A DNA stretch of 64,000 nt from NCBI GenBank assembly GCA_014529385.2, contig CM043961.1:15462478-15526477 (forward strand), in the 5' to 3' direction. Within the stretch, counting starts at the first letter, position 1. Every line of letters begins with the position of its first letter. The translations under genes were made by a program, and so were the position numbers. Shown here piece after piece: positions 1 through 11,745 of the stretch. The notes under the pieces are model-generated. The model was not told the origin of the DNA, ran no database searches, and worked only from the letters and a program-made list of their open reading frames with translations. This DNA comes from Adiantum capillus-veneris. Taxonomy: Eukaryota > Streptophyta > Polypodiopsida > Polypodiales > Pteridaceae.

Positions 1-98
1 ATAACATACACACACACACACACACATACAGAGACACACACACACTCACAAACACACACACACAAATATAACTTACACACACACACACACACAGAGAG

Positions 99-142
<44 letters not shown>

Positions 143-406
143 CTACAGGCGCGCGTAGAGAGGCATAACCGGTGTGCATGTCTCTATGCGCGCCGTTAGT
201 ACTGTGCATCGACCAGTGTATGTGTGAGTGTTATAGAGAGAGGATGTAAGGCGGGGGAAAGAGGGAGAGAGAGAGAGAGAGTCTTTCTTTTACCTTATAC
301 TAACGGCGCGCGGAGGTGTTTTTTGAGGTCAAAACATGCTCCACGCGTGCCTTTAGTAATGGGAGTCTCTCACTCTCTCTCTATTTAAATATGCTAAGCT
401 ATAGAA

Positions 407-450
<44 letters not shown>

Positions 451-471
451 CCTCTTTTTGTATACAGTGAA
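1..471. repeat. Microsatellite-rich leader before the H3-like gene
   Basis: The stretch holds (CA)n at about 8-95, (CT)n at 100-138, a short (GA)n near 261-280 and (GA)n at 408-448. The last ends 23 bases before the ATG of the H3-like gene. GA/CT tracts are common in plant 5' leaders and can bind GAGA-type factors, so a leader role is plausible but is inference. An open frame continues upstream through the GA tract as an Arg-Glu run, so the true start could lie further up. The start at 472 is preferred because the protein then begins exactly like a histone H3 tail. Confidence 0.6.
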
Positions 472-3266
472 ATGGCTAGAACAAAAGCCACTGCAAGGAA
501 GGCAGGCAAGGGACCAGGATTAGCAGCTAAGGCAAGTAGCAGATCTGCAACCCCAAAGAAAAGACCTGGAAAACCCAATAAAATTCTGAAAGGTCCAAGG
601 GTGAAGAAGTTACAAACCTGCATGGGACTTTTCAAAGAAATCAGAAACGCACAGAAATGTGTAGATTTATGCATACCAAAGCTGCCCTTTCAGAGGATGG
701 TGAGGTCCATATGTGAAGAAGCTACCTGGGGCACCAAAAGGTGGAAGGTGGTGGCATTAATGGCTCTACAAGAAGCAGCACAGGACTTCCTACTGGAGTA
801 CTTCAGTGACATCACCATTGTTGCAGCACATGCCCACAGGGTTACTATAATGGACAAAGATAGTGAGACACTGAAAAGAATAAGGTGGAGGTATGACAAA
901 CTACTGGTCCCCAATGTCTGCAGGGATAAGAAAATGAGGGAAATTTTGTTATACCCCCCTGAGCTAGTGCCACAACTCACAGTTGTAGATGTCACACATG
1001 ATGTGAATACAAGGGCAAGGGCAAAGACTATTGCTCGCCAAACAGAGGACATGAGGGAAGCAGAGCTTAAGGAGAAAGAAAAAGTAGCAGTGGAGTCCCA
1101 GAGGCAAATAGAATGCAATGTGACCCTGTCCATAGAGGTAAGCAATCAAGAAACTCTACTTTCAATGAAGGATGGTTTGCTTGCAGAGATACCATTTGTA
1201 GATGGAGCCAGAAAGCTAGCTCTGGAAAAAGTGGACATTAATTTATTGCAGAATCCAGATGCTCAGATTTCAGACACAATTATCTATGCTTGTCTTAAGT
1301 AAGTGTTACTACCTTGCTAGCTTTGAAAACTCAGATAATAGGTTTGCTAACTCAGGTAAACTCTCTGCAGCCTGATCAAAAGTTAACTCCCACTGCACAC
1401 CCACAGAGGTGTTTCTTCTTGATCCACAAATGTCAATGATTATTAGACAAAAGAACAGTCCATCTGGGACCTTTGAGAGTTGGTTTCTCCACTGTGCTAT
1501 GCTGGAAGTTACTGTCATCATCTTTCCATATGAGAACAACCATCACTTGAGTCTCATATGCCTTGATGTTGACCAACCAGCAGTGTGGGTGTTCAATTCA
1601 ATAAAAGGAACCCACCCTGAAATTAAGCTGTAAGTGTTTTGTATCAGAAAGTGTTTCTTATAGATATCCATGTAAATTTGAAGCCTCATGCTAACATCTT
1701 GACGCTGCTTTGTGCAGTTGTATAAAGAGGTTGTTGCTTGCCTATGGCAAGCTATGTGGAAGGTATGAACTATACAAGGCCCCAATCAAAGATGTACCTG
1801 TCCCAAATCAAACCGATGGAAATTCTTGCGGCTGGAGATGTCTTCTCCATGCAGAATATGTCCTGCAAAGCTACTTTGCATTAAAACCTTTCATGACTAA
1901 GGTAACCATTTGGCAACGCATTCAGTCAGTTTTGGTTTAGTTTATAAAAGAATTCTCACCATGTGGTCTTTCAATTTTGCAGAGTGCTTTAAAAAACTAC
2001 ACATATGATTATTTGCAAAGATACCGGGTAAGTTTAATACAACACTTGCTTACTATGTCTAGCCCCAGAGAGCTTGAAGATAGCGGCTTGGATGACCGCA
2101 CTATTGATATGACAATACATGACGTGCAACCACGACAAACCCTTGCATCCGATACACTGGAATCACAACGGGCTGAGGGGGTCATATCAGCAGAAGATGA
2201 AAGAGCCGAGGATGAGGAAAGGTCAAATGAGCATATGGAAGGTGCTAGTGTACAACCACAGGAGACAATGAAAGAGCCAAGTCAGCCAGTGGAGGAGCCA
2301 AAAGAGCCTATGGATGAAACCCAAGATGAGGAAAGCAGGCCTATAGATGAGCAAAAGGATATGGATGAGGAAAGCAGGCCTAGGGATGAGCAAACTGATA
2401 TGGATCAGGCAAGGATGTATGAGGCAATCCGGTCAACCGAGGGAGAGGAAAAGACCTTGGAGGAAACCTTGAATGAGGCAGAAAGAGCCATGGGGGAGAC
2501 CCCTGATGAAGATGTGAATGATGACTATGAAGATGTGAATGATGAAGCTAAAGTAGAGGAGAGCAACAACGACATCAACACTACAGAGACCCAGTATGGA
2601 CCCTTGCTACCTGTAGATACGGTTGTTCCGGTAATGTCTATTCAAGTATGGCAAAATATGTTCAGCTTCTAACTACTTATATGTACTTGTCAACTTTTAC
2701 AGAGGTTGATTATCTTGGACGTCAATGGATTGCTGCTGATGCGCGTGCCTCTCGGTGACACAGAACCCTTTGAGGATTTGCAAATTTTTCGGATGGGAAC
2801 TTGTCGAGTCGTGGTTCGTCCAAGAACCAAGGAATTTATTCAGTTTCTTCTTCCGCGCTTCAGAGTTGCCATATGGTCTTCAATGCAAAGGCAAAACTTG
2901 TCACCACTAGTTACAATAGTTTGCAGTGTATGCGGCGCTCACACGTCAGATTTTGCCTTTTTGTATGATCAAAGAAAATGCGTTACCGTTGAGGGCCACT
3001 ACCACCCTAAAAAACCACACTTACCTCTTTTTTACAAACCGTTTAGCCAAATCGGTGTACCCTTTGATGCAACTAATACACTACTAATTGATGATACTCC
3101 TGAAAAGGGAGAACTAAATCCGCCGGGAACAACTATCTCACCACCTTCGTTCGAGGGGCATTCCTTCGATTTTTACCTTGAAGACATTCTGATTCCATAC
3201 TTACAGAAATTGTATCTCAGTCCATTGTTCACGGACGAGTTTGTACTTTCTAATGAATTAAGATGA
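472..3266 (+). CDS. Chimeric gene: histone H3-like + Ulp1/SENP-like protease + FCP1-like phosphatase domain
   Basis: Five exons (472-1137, 1409-1629, 1718-1901, 1983-2630, 2703-3266) with GT-AG introns of 271, 88, 81 and 72 bp give one open frame of 760 residues. Residues 1-143 are a divergent histone H3. The tail starts MARTKATARK, keeping the Lys4 and Lys9 positions of H3 with Ala at position 10. The fold contains PFQRMVR, ALMALQEAA and HAHRVTIMDKD, and loop 1 is one residue longer than in canonical H3. Residues 223-357 look like a Ulp1/SENP (C48) protease: His267/268, Asn285 where Asp is usual, Gln327, and Cys333 in DGNSCGWRC. Residues 358-573 are an acidic Glu/Asp-rich linker. Residues 574-760 match plant FCP1/HAD proteins: LDVNG (579), WSS (631-633), LLIDD (703-704). 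Exon 1 could instead run to 1298, but then the frame breaks. I know of no such three-part protein. Whether it is a host gene or element cargo is open. Confidence 0.72.
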
Positions 3267-3296
3267 CTCTTCTATCATGTCTTTGTCTTGTCTAAC

Positions 3297-3299
<3 letters not shown>

Positions 3300-3351
<52 letters not shown>

Positions 3352-3470
3352 ACATGGTAAAGAAATGTATTTCAGGCACACTTTTTCACAGGGCACAATT
3401 GACAAATGAGATCAATAAACTTCATGTATTGAAAGTCATTTGTATACACTTGGGTTCACAAGAATATCTG
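3300..3470. repeat. (AG)n tract and intergenic space between convergent genes
   Basis: (AG)n runs from 3300 to 3347, just after the stop codon of the H3-like gene. An AATAAA hexamer near 3413 is a possible polyadenylation signal for the plus-strand gene. The minus-strand gene ends at 3471. Confidence 0.55.
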
Positions 3471-4891
3471 TTACATTGACACTCCTTCAACCCGACCATC
3501 CAACTCTTTGCACAAAATATCTTTTTCCCTTCGCCGCATCACCTTACGACCAGCTAGGAAAAAGGAAAAATCTGATAGGTCCCTGTCCATTGACTCTTCA
3601 ATTATGTCATGCCGCAAATGTTGAAGACTGCATAGCTCCCTTATTGTAACCACCAACAGTAGGCCATGCTCTTTATCAATCACTTCCACATCCACAACAG
3701 GATTATCTTCCAAACCTGCAGAAACCTGGTCCATAGGAATGTACTTACCATTGAGCATTTGTGATCGCATATACCAAAACGAGAGTAACAGTGATTGGCT
3801 TGCAATCATGTACTTGACAACTAGAGTATCAAGCGCGACCTCGCACCGTAAACCAATCTCTTCCTTTACATACCATCTTCTGTCAAGAAGTTTGTCACAG
3901 GATGACTGCTGAAATGACTTGCACATCAACATAGTTTTCGTAACACGAATGTGGTAGCTATGAAACAACTCTATGAAGAGTGCAACAGGACAAAAGTTTG
4001 CAATTCTAACCAGTTTGGTGGGAATAGAGCTACGTAGAGACCTCTGTATATCCTTGTAGAGCTTACTTCGCATTGCCTCCACCATTGTTTCCTCGGGAAC
4101 TGGCTAGTCCACAGTGTTCCAATCGGTTGGTAGAGGCACTTTCACCAACATGCCATTCTTATTCCCTGAGCTGAGTTGGTAGAAGTGGTCATAAAAAAAT
4201 ATTCCCTCATCAGCCAGGCTTTTGTTGCTCCTCCCTGAATACTGTAGAGAACCAATGTGGGCATGAACAACATGGAAGAGGCCTATTATGCACTCCACAG
4301 GCTCCCATTGCTCATAAGAAGAGGGATAAACATCTACAATATATATAAGAAGAGTTAAACTAAGAGTATCAATAAGTAAAAATGACAAATCTAATGTAAT
4401 TGAGCTGTGAAGAATGGAGACATTGCTCATAAGAAGCGGGAGAAACATTGCAAAATATATAAGAAAAGTTATAATGAGAGTATCAGTAAGTTCACATGTC
4501 AAGAGTACTTACAATTGCAACGTGGTTGATGTATATCTGATACATTTCCACCGTTTGCTATCACCTCTGGATGGGTAAACACATGCTGAACAAGAACTTC
4601 CTTTACAGATCTTTTGCCGATTTCAACTTTGAAATCCAACACTCTAGCCTTCCATGCTGAGCGGTAAACGTTGATACCACTAGACCTCTTGGGTCTTCTT
4701 GGTTGCATGAGGACCCATGAACCTTTGTTTATCCTTTTTCCAACCCATTGGTTCTCTACACTTATTGAAGTTGATATTGTAATTGAGGATATGCTACTAC
4801 TTGGCCTTCTAGGCAAAGTGCAGCTGTTGGTTGTTGGTGTGAGAGACAGTAAACACCTGGAGCTTCTTGGGCGAGAAGACGTGGAAGCCAT
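3471..4891 (-). pseudogene. Unrecognised spliced gene, convergent with the H3-like gene
   Basis: Exon 1 runs from the ATG at 4891 to 4513 and ends at a GTAAGT donor. Exon 2 starts at 4333 after TTGTAG, and the frame is kept across the 179-bp intron. The frame reaches a TAG at 4104-4106 and then stays open, in phase, to the stop at 3471, adding about 210 codons. So either the protein ends at about 203 residues, or a nonsense mutation has cut one of about 410 residues. The start is Ser/Arg/Pro-rich; the later part is ordinary mixed sequence with hydrophobic runs. No family was recognised. It lies tail-to-tail with the H3-like gene, about 205 bp away, and could be part of the same mobile unit or a separate host gene. 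Confidence 0.5.
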
Positions 4892-5117
4892 AGCTCTCAG
4901 AGAAAAGCTTTAGTGGAGGGAGATTCACTTTGAAAGCATTCTAATGGAGGGAAAGTGTTTTAGAATTTAAATATCTTGTGCGGGCTTAATGGTCACCCTC
5001 CAGTACATTAATGACCATAAGAGAATATCAGAAGTGGGACCACATGCAAGCACCTAAAAGCTCGGTAAAAGGAAGGAAATTACGATGCTACAATCCTAGA
5101 TTCGTGAAAGTTTTATG
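4892..5117. other. Spacer with no gene seen
   Basis: The spacer lies between the start of the convergent minus-strand gene and the end of the Helitron-type ORF. It would hold the promoter of the former. No defined element was recognised. Confidence 0.4.
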
Positions 5118-5948
5118 CTATTTTCCTATTTTTTGAGTCTTTCCACGTACTTTCCTACGTAACGTAGCCTTCGTGCTCATTGGACACGCTCTATTTTTCT
5201 CTCTCTTCATATGGCCCTCCAAATGACCTCTGAAATTTCCTAATGGATACACAGATCCATGTACCTTAAAAGTGTATACACCTCTTCCACCACAATTAAT
5301 AGTCTCATCGACATGGGCACCAAGAGATACAAATGCCAATGCATTATTATAACCCCGAATGTTTTGCAAGAACTGTCTACTTCTTGTTGTGTTTGAACTC
5401 ATCAAATCTTTCAATTCATTCGGTGGCTCATTCAAAGGAAGTAATCTAACTCTTCCATCAGAGCAACAATATTTACCCACAAATGTTTGGATGGTCTTTC
5501 CTTCAGCCTTCCAAGCCTTTGCTCCGCATTTGGAGCAAACAAGATCTAAGCTTCCTAAGTTGTGCAACACACTCTTTTTGGATAGAATAGGTGCCATCGA
5601 CTTGTGATGTAAAAGGATAGAAGTTGGGTATTCAAAGCGGATGGACAAACAACGCTTTGCTACTTTAGTATAGTTTCCCTCTTCAAGGATAACTATAGGC
5701 TCTGCAGTCTCTTGATTACATCGCAATGCTATGTTCTCATTCGTACCAACATCCATGGCTTCAAAGTTTTCTTCATGTACATCAGGCAAGCATAGTCTCT
5801 CATTGCACTCTAGTATAGTTCCAATGGTATTTTGTAGTGAATGCCTTGTTCTCTCTCGTGCTATTTGGCGTCTCTCCTTTTGCGATTCATCACATAGTCG
5901 GCTTCGTCGTGCATGACCAGGTGATAATATACGTGGTCCTGATACCAT
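5118..5948 (-). pseudogene. Helitron transposase fragment (N-terminal zinc-binding region only)
   Basis: This 276-codon ORF carries the block that precedes the Rep domain in Helitron Rep/helicase proteins: a CSKCGAKAW zinc motif, a second Cys pair in YCCSDGRV, the LPPLNEPP-like LLPLNEPP, then SRQFLQNIRGYNNALAF and GVYTFKVHGSVYPLGN. The HUH relaxase (Rep) and PIF1-type helicase domains expected next do not follow, because the frame ends in a basic tail and stops. A full plant Helitron protein is well over 1,000 residues, so this is a truncated or captured piece. Neighbouring minus-strand ORFs may belong to the same transposon, but no Helitron termini (5' TC, 3' hairpin plus CTRR) could be assigned by eye. 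Confidence 0.75.
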
Positions 5949-6132
5949 CTATCAAATCACGTGCATGTAGATATTCTCATATAAGGTACTTTCTATAGTT
6001 TTAATTAAAATTAATTTTGACTCCATTTTGCATAATAAACAATCAATATAAACAAAATCAAATTCTCTCCTCTAAACTACAATTTAAAAAAATAGTTCGA
6101 TGAAAATACAACATAGCATTACATATTTCTTC
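5949..6132. other. AT-rich spacer
   Basis: A+T-rich sequence between the Helitron fragment and the coiled-coil ORF. No gene or repeat was recognised. Confidence 0.4.
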
Positions 6133-6796
6133 CATTATGAAGATTAGGTCGTTGAGAAACTTGGCGTTGCTTTGGTCGAACCAATCTAGCCAAAGCACTT
6201 AATTTATTTGTAGTAGCTCGCATATCAGAAAGTCTTGAACCTTGAACCTTTGTCAACGCATCTAGCTTGTTGACAATACTCCTCAATCCTGTCACAACAT
6301 GTCGCAGAGTATTGTTTTGATTTCTTCCTTTTGATTCGCGTTGACTCCTTGAAACCTCTTTTCAAAGATTCTCAATAGATGCCAATATCATCTTTTGAGA
6401 ATCTTCAACTTGAGAGAGTTTCTCTCTCAAATATACCTAACTCTCTAATCTCTTCAAGTTTGTTGCTTTTGACTCTTCTCGCAATTTCCACAATATCCCA
6501 CTTTCAATCTCCAATGCAGAGCTTAATGTTTCAACCACATCAGAGACATTGGTTTGCATCATCTCGATCCTTTTGCAGGAGGCTTTGATCTCTAGCAGAG
6601 TTTCAATAATAGGCTTTTTAGAATACCACCCAACATTTCGAGCTGCTCTCTTTACCGCACACACATTGCGAATAGGAAGAGATGACAATATCCCCTCTTC
6701 ATTAGCTGATGCACTTGCAGCTATATGAGAAGCTATCAAGCCATTGGTTGCAATAGCGAGAGGAATGGCATGACTAATCTCCATTCTACTGTACAC
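6133..6796 (-). pseudogene. Broken coiled-coil ORF
   Basis: One frame is readable from 6796 to 6133 with two internal stops, a TAG followed by GTATAT and a TGA. Without them it would give about 220 residues. The N-terminal part is Ala-rich. From about residue 60 the sequence is rich in Glu, Lys, Ser and evenly spaced Leu or Ile, as in a coiled coil, and the C-terminal end is basic. The TAG/GTATAT junction might be a splice donor, so an intact spliced form is not excluded. No family was recognised. It lies just upstream of the Helitron fragment on the same strand. Confidence 0.4.
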
Positions 6797-6867
6797 AAAA
6801 AACTACAGTGGTTGAAAATAGAAAGGTTTGAATGCTTGTAAATAAAAAATAATTCTCTCAAAAATCA

Positions 6868-7284
6868 TTATTTAAGTGGCTGCAAATTAAGAAACAAAGA
6901 AAATACATCATCTCTTTCTAGTTTGTGAAATAACAAAGGACCACATGAGAAGTGGCAAACAAACGCATGAATAAAAGTTTTGCTTGATACATGTTCAACC
7001 CCATCTACATTTGAAAATGGGAAAGAGAGTTTAGCGCTAGGATGCTTGAAAGCAGGCTCCTTGTGATTCTCAATCTTATCAGGTCCAACAATGCTCTTTA
7101 AATCATTAATTTTGCTATAAGCTTCACATATAGAACAACAATCTAACTCAGAATCAAGGTAGAGTGCATCCGAGAATCCCAGTTTTACTTGTATTTGCAA
7201 TAGGTGTAGGTTGCGGAACCATTGACTAGGATTATTTTGGATTCGGACAAACACCTGGTGAAAGGGCACCCCGTCTCGAGTCAT
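6868..7284 (-). CDS. Hypothetical protein, possible exon
   Basis: A 138-codon ORF with ordinary composition, a Cys cluster (CCSIC) near residue 50, and no recognised domain. It lies on the same strand as the coiled-coil and Helitron ORFs and could be an exon of a larger element gene. Coding status is uncertain. Confidence 0.3.
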   Translation of the reverse strand: MTRDGVPFHQVFVRIQNNPSQWFRNLHLLQIQVKLGFSDALYLDSELDCCSICEAYSKINDLKSIVGPDKIENHKEPAFKHPSAKLSFPFSNVDGVEHVSSKTFIHAFVCHFSCGPLLFHKLERDDVFSLFLNLQPLK

Positions 7285-7587
7285 GGAAGTGCGATCGTAG
7301 GTTCTCCAAGCTTCTTCTACAGTAACACCCGGAAAGAAACCTCAAACAATGCTTTGAAAGAAGTCAACTTTCTTTTCCGGAGAGTAATGAATTTTTATGT
7401 GATCCAATACTATCTCGATTGCTTCCAATCCATGACCAAAAGATTCAATAGATACCCTAGGTGCCATAAGGTTCCTAATGGAAAAAATGGGATAAAATAA
7501 GAGACAATGTAAGTGTAGTTACTCTAGGACTTCGTCCACAAAACTTGACATTACAATGCGTCTCTTTAGATAAGTGCTCAAAGCATT
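7285..7587. other. Spacer with no feature seen
   Basis: No convincing ORF, repeat or RNA gene was seen before the long CT tract. Confidence 0.4.
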
Positions 7588-8440
<853 letters not shown>

Positions 8441-8508
<68 letters not shown>

Positions 8509-8590
8509 AAGCTACGAGCAGCGTCTTCTCAGCTATCGCCATCGCCCTGCATGCTTTCTCTACACTGTCACGGTATCGACGTCAACTGCA

Positions 8591-8653
<63 letters not shown>

Positions 8654-8842
8654 ACTCACACACACACACACACACACACACAACTCGTTCTCGATTGTGG
8701 ATTGACGCTCTCCTCAGTTTACGCAAAGCCTCATATTCGGAGCCAGCCAAAATTCCTTGGCAGCGAGTCAGTTAATCTTGCTAGCGAGCGGCAAATGCTC
8801 CGCCGCCCCCACCCTGGCCTCATTCAAAGTCCCTGCAATTCG
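8441..8842. repeat. Flank segment A, first copy (also present at 21083-21578)
   Basis: It reads (GT)n, (GA)n, a unique part from 8511, (CT)n at about 8598-8649, (CA)n, then a GC-richer unique stretch ending GCAATTCG at 8842. The same order and sequence occur at the far side of the long-repeat structure, ending at 21578. The copies differ mainly in microsatellite length plus a few bases. Confidence 0.88.
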
Positions 8843-11029
8843 GAAAGGGGTTCCATAGGAAGAGAGAGCCCTTGGGATAAGGAAACAATCTGCATAGATT
8901 TTCAAGAACATTTGTTAGATTACATCGTAAGGAGGAGTTGAGTGGTCTAGAAACCCTTATCCAGCTTTTTACTTCTTATTGAATTTTACAGTCCTGTGTA
9001 AATAGGGCCGAATTCTATAAGAGATATAAGGAAAGAAGCTTTCAATTTCTTTAGCAAGCCGTAGTTTTTCTGAAATCAGAGCTCTTTTTTCCGGGTCAGA
9101 GCAGACCGTTATTCTAGCAGTGAGCTTTCCAGTAACCTGGTAGACAGACTTAATACACTATTGAAATGAAAAGTAAAAGACAGGGGATTTTTTTGAAAAA
9201 TGAGAGTATAGAGTGGAATGGTAGTGCTAGCAACCTTTCACCAGTCGAGTCAATGAGAACCACAGTGACTGTGTGATAGCACCCCAGCCTATTATCATAT
9301 AAAAAAAGATTTATATAATAGTAGGCGATTTTTTCTAACTAGAGCTAGGGTCTGAGAGAGACAACCTACACGTCAGTCTCTCTTATGCGTTTATTGTGTG
9401 TGTAGTAGTTCTAAATATATAAACCTATATATACGCAAACGAACACCACAGTTCACAGACCACTAATTCTAGGACAATACAGTGGAATTGTACAATAATC
9501 TATTTGCAGTTGAAAACAAATATTGTACAAGGCAGTATAGATATCAATGTAAATCATGGGGTGAAGCCATCCCCAACTTCGGAGTAATGTAGCTTCAAGT
9601 TAAGCGAACATCCATAGTCATCACCAACTAAGAACTGAATGCTTTAAAAGAAGGTAGCCCTCACCTACACCCATAGCCACAAGAAAACAATTCGTTAGCA
9701 CGTGACTGTACGCAGGTGATGCTGGGCATCCCAGTTGTTATCCATGTCACTTTTAAAATTTCACACAGTTCTTATCTAGTATCTTTGTTTAAAATAAAAC
9801 AGATCCATGGATTATTGCCAATCCAATACGGAAAGTGGAGTTCATCTTAGTGTAGCTGTTCTAATATTAGGATTTAAAAACTTAAGGAAATTTCCCAAAC
9901 CTTAGTAGGTTTTTAATAGGTAGTTTTATCCAAGTCAGACACGACCTGCCTTCTTAATCGGACACGAAAGCACTACAAACTAAATGCCATGAAAGGCCAG
10001 TTTTCAGTTATGGATAGCACCTAATTCGAAATGAATTTTTTTTTTTACTTTCGGACCAGATCATAATCCAAAATACTTTTCAAGTATATATATTTCATAA
10101 ACCAGAAAAATTTAACTACTCTTCAGATCTAAGCCCTTTCAAGCTATAAATCAAAAAAAATTTAAAAAAACCCCCGCTGTCATTATGCAATGACTGACAG
10201 CCTTTTGCCAAAGTTTGTAATAAAACCAGTCATCATACGCTAGTTTTTTAGATAGCTCAGTCATTAGAGTACGTCCCGCCACTTTTCGAAAAAAATTTAT
10301 ATACTTGAAGTAAACGTATCAAGTCAAGAGCATATTGCATATCAGTAGGCCAAGTGAAGTTCACATAAATATGAGATATCATCTACGAAGCGAGTCATAC
10401 GGTGTAAAGTTTATTTGTTTTTTCTCAAGAAAAAAACACCGTCCCAGCCAGAAGCAGTCATTTGATATGCTGAATCAGAGATTCGCCAAGCAGACCTTAC
10501 ACTACATGAACCATCTTGTGAAATATTATGGTAAAAAACAAACGAGGGAGAAGAAACATAACCAAATTTCCAACAATTTAGGGTATGCGAAGCTTATTTT
10601 CAGCTTTCCGAGCCTCATCCAATTAGGCAATCAACTTGGAACAGCTTTATCCGTTCAGCCAGAGTCTCATTAGACTTTTCACGACATTAGGTATAAGCAT
10701 CAAGGACACAGTAAGTCAGCAGTCAGTAAATGTACCTATCGTAAACCGAACCTCGAGTTTTTCACCTTTATCAGAAAATCCGACAGTCTCTGTACACAGT
10801 TTTGAGCTATACATATTTTTTATATATTTTTATAAAACCATCAGCCTGATTCAAAAACCCTGCAGTAATCCGAATCATACTTACCTTGTTGAAGAAATCG
10901 GCATCTTCAGCCAGTCCACTTAATACAAATAATGAGTTACAACCATTCTTTAAAAAGTTTCATTTTTAGCTTCGAGATTACAAGTAGTACGCAACAACCT
11001 CGGCACAAAGTAATGTCAGCAGACATTTT

Positions 11030-11745
11030 CAAGTTTTTTAATTGCTTCAAATCAACACCCATTTAATGCATAACATCAATATCTTCATCTCATTACATCC
11101 CACTAGGATGCCATACAGTACACTGCTCGAGTCACAGTCATCTGGTAACACTATACTCCAGCCATAGTTTCAAAATTCCATCCAATATCCAGTCCGAGCA
11201 CTTCCTCTAGCACCCGGTCAAGTTAAAAGAACAGTCACAATCTCTCATTGTTAGCTGGTATCTCAATCATAGTTTTTAAGGCCACAATTCCCGTCAGGTA
11301 CACAGGCAGCATCTGATTAATAATATCACCCCCCCTTTTTTTTAAAAAACAGAGATAAAACCTGCAATTTATTCCTTAGTAAGCAACACCCCCGGCAAAA
11401 CAAACCCCATGGCAGTAGAAAATAAATTTTTGTTTTAAATGCTTTCAAATCAACACCGTTCGCTGATATGTATATTATCAACATCCTTATCACATTCCAA
11501 CCCATTCGGCTGCCCCCTATTGAATCTTTTAGCATCATAATCATCTGGTAGAAAAATGCCCCTGCCATAATTTCAAAGATTCATCTAGAACCCAGTCCAA
11601 AACACTTCCTCAAGCACCAGATCCAAGAGCAGTTACATTTTACCAACATTCACAAATATACCAATCATAAATTTGAAGCATGACTTCCCGTTACGCAAAT
11701 AGGCAGAATCCATTTCATATTATCTCCTCTTTGTTTAAAAAACTA
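11030..11745. repeat. Diverged tandem duplication inside R
   Basis: About 11030-11348 and 11430-11745 align over their length: CTTCAAATCAACACC, then an ATC-rich part, CATCTGGTA, CCATA.TTTCAAA, CCAGTCC, CACTTCCTC, and TTTAAAAAAC at the end. The period is about 395 bp. The same pair recurs in copy 2 (about 18890-19605), so this duplication is older than the duplication of R. Confidence 0.7.

Noticed and set aside
10255-10330. tRNA-like stretch TAGCTCAGTCATTAGAG in long repeat R
   Set aside because: A D-arm and A-box-like part can be drawn, but there is no anticodon arm, B box or acceptor pairing, so it is not a tRNA gene.
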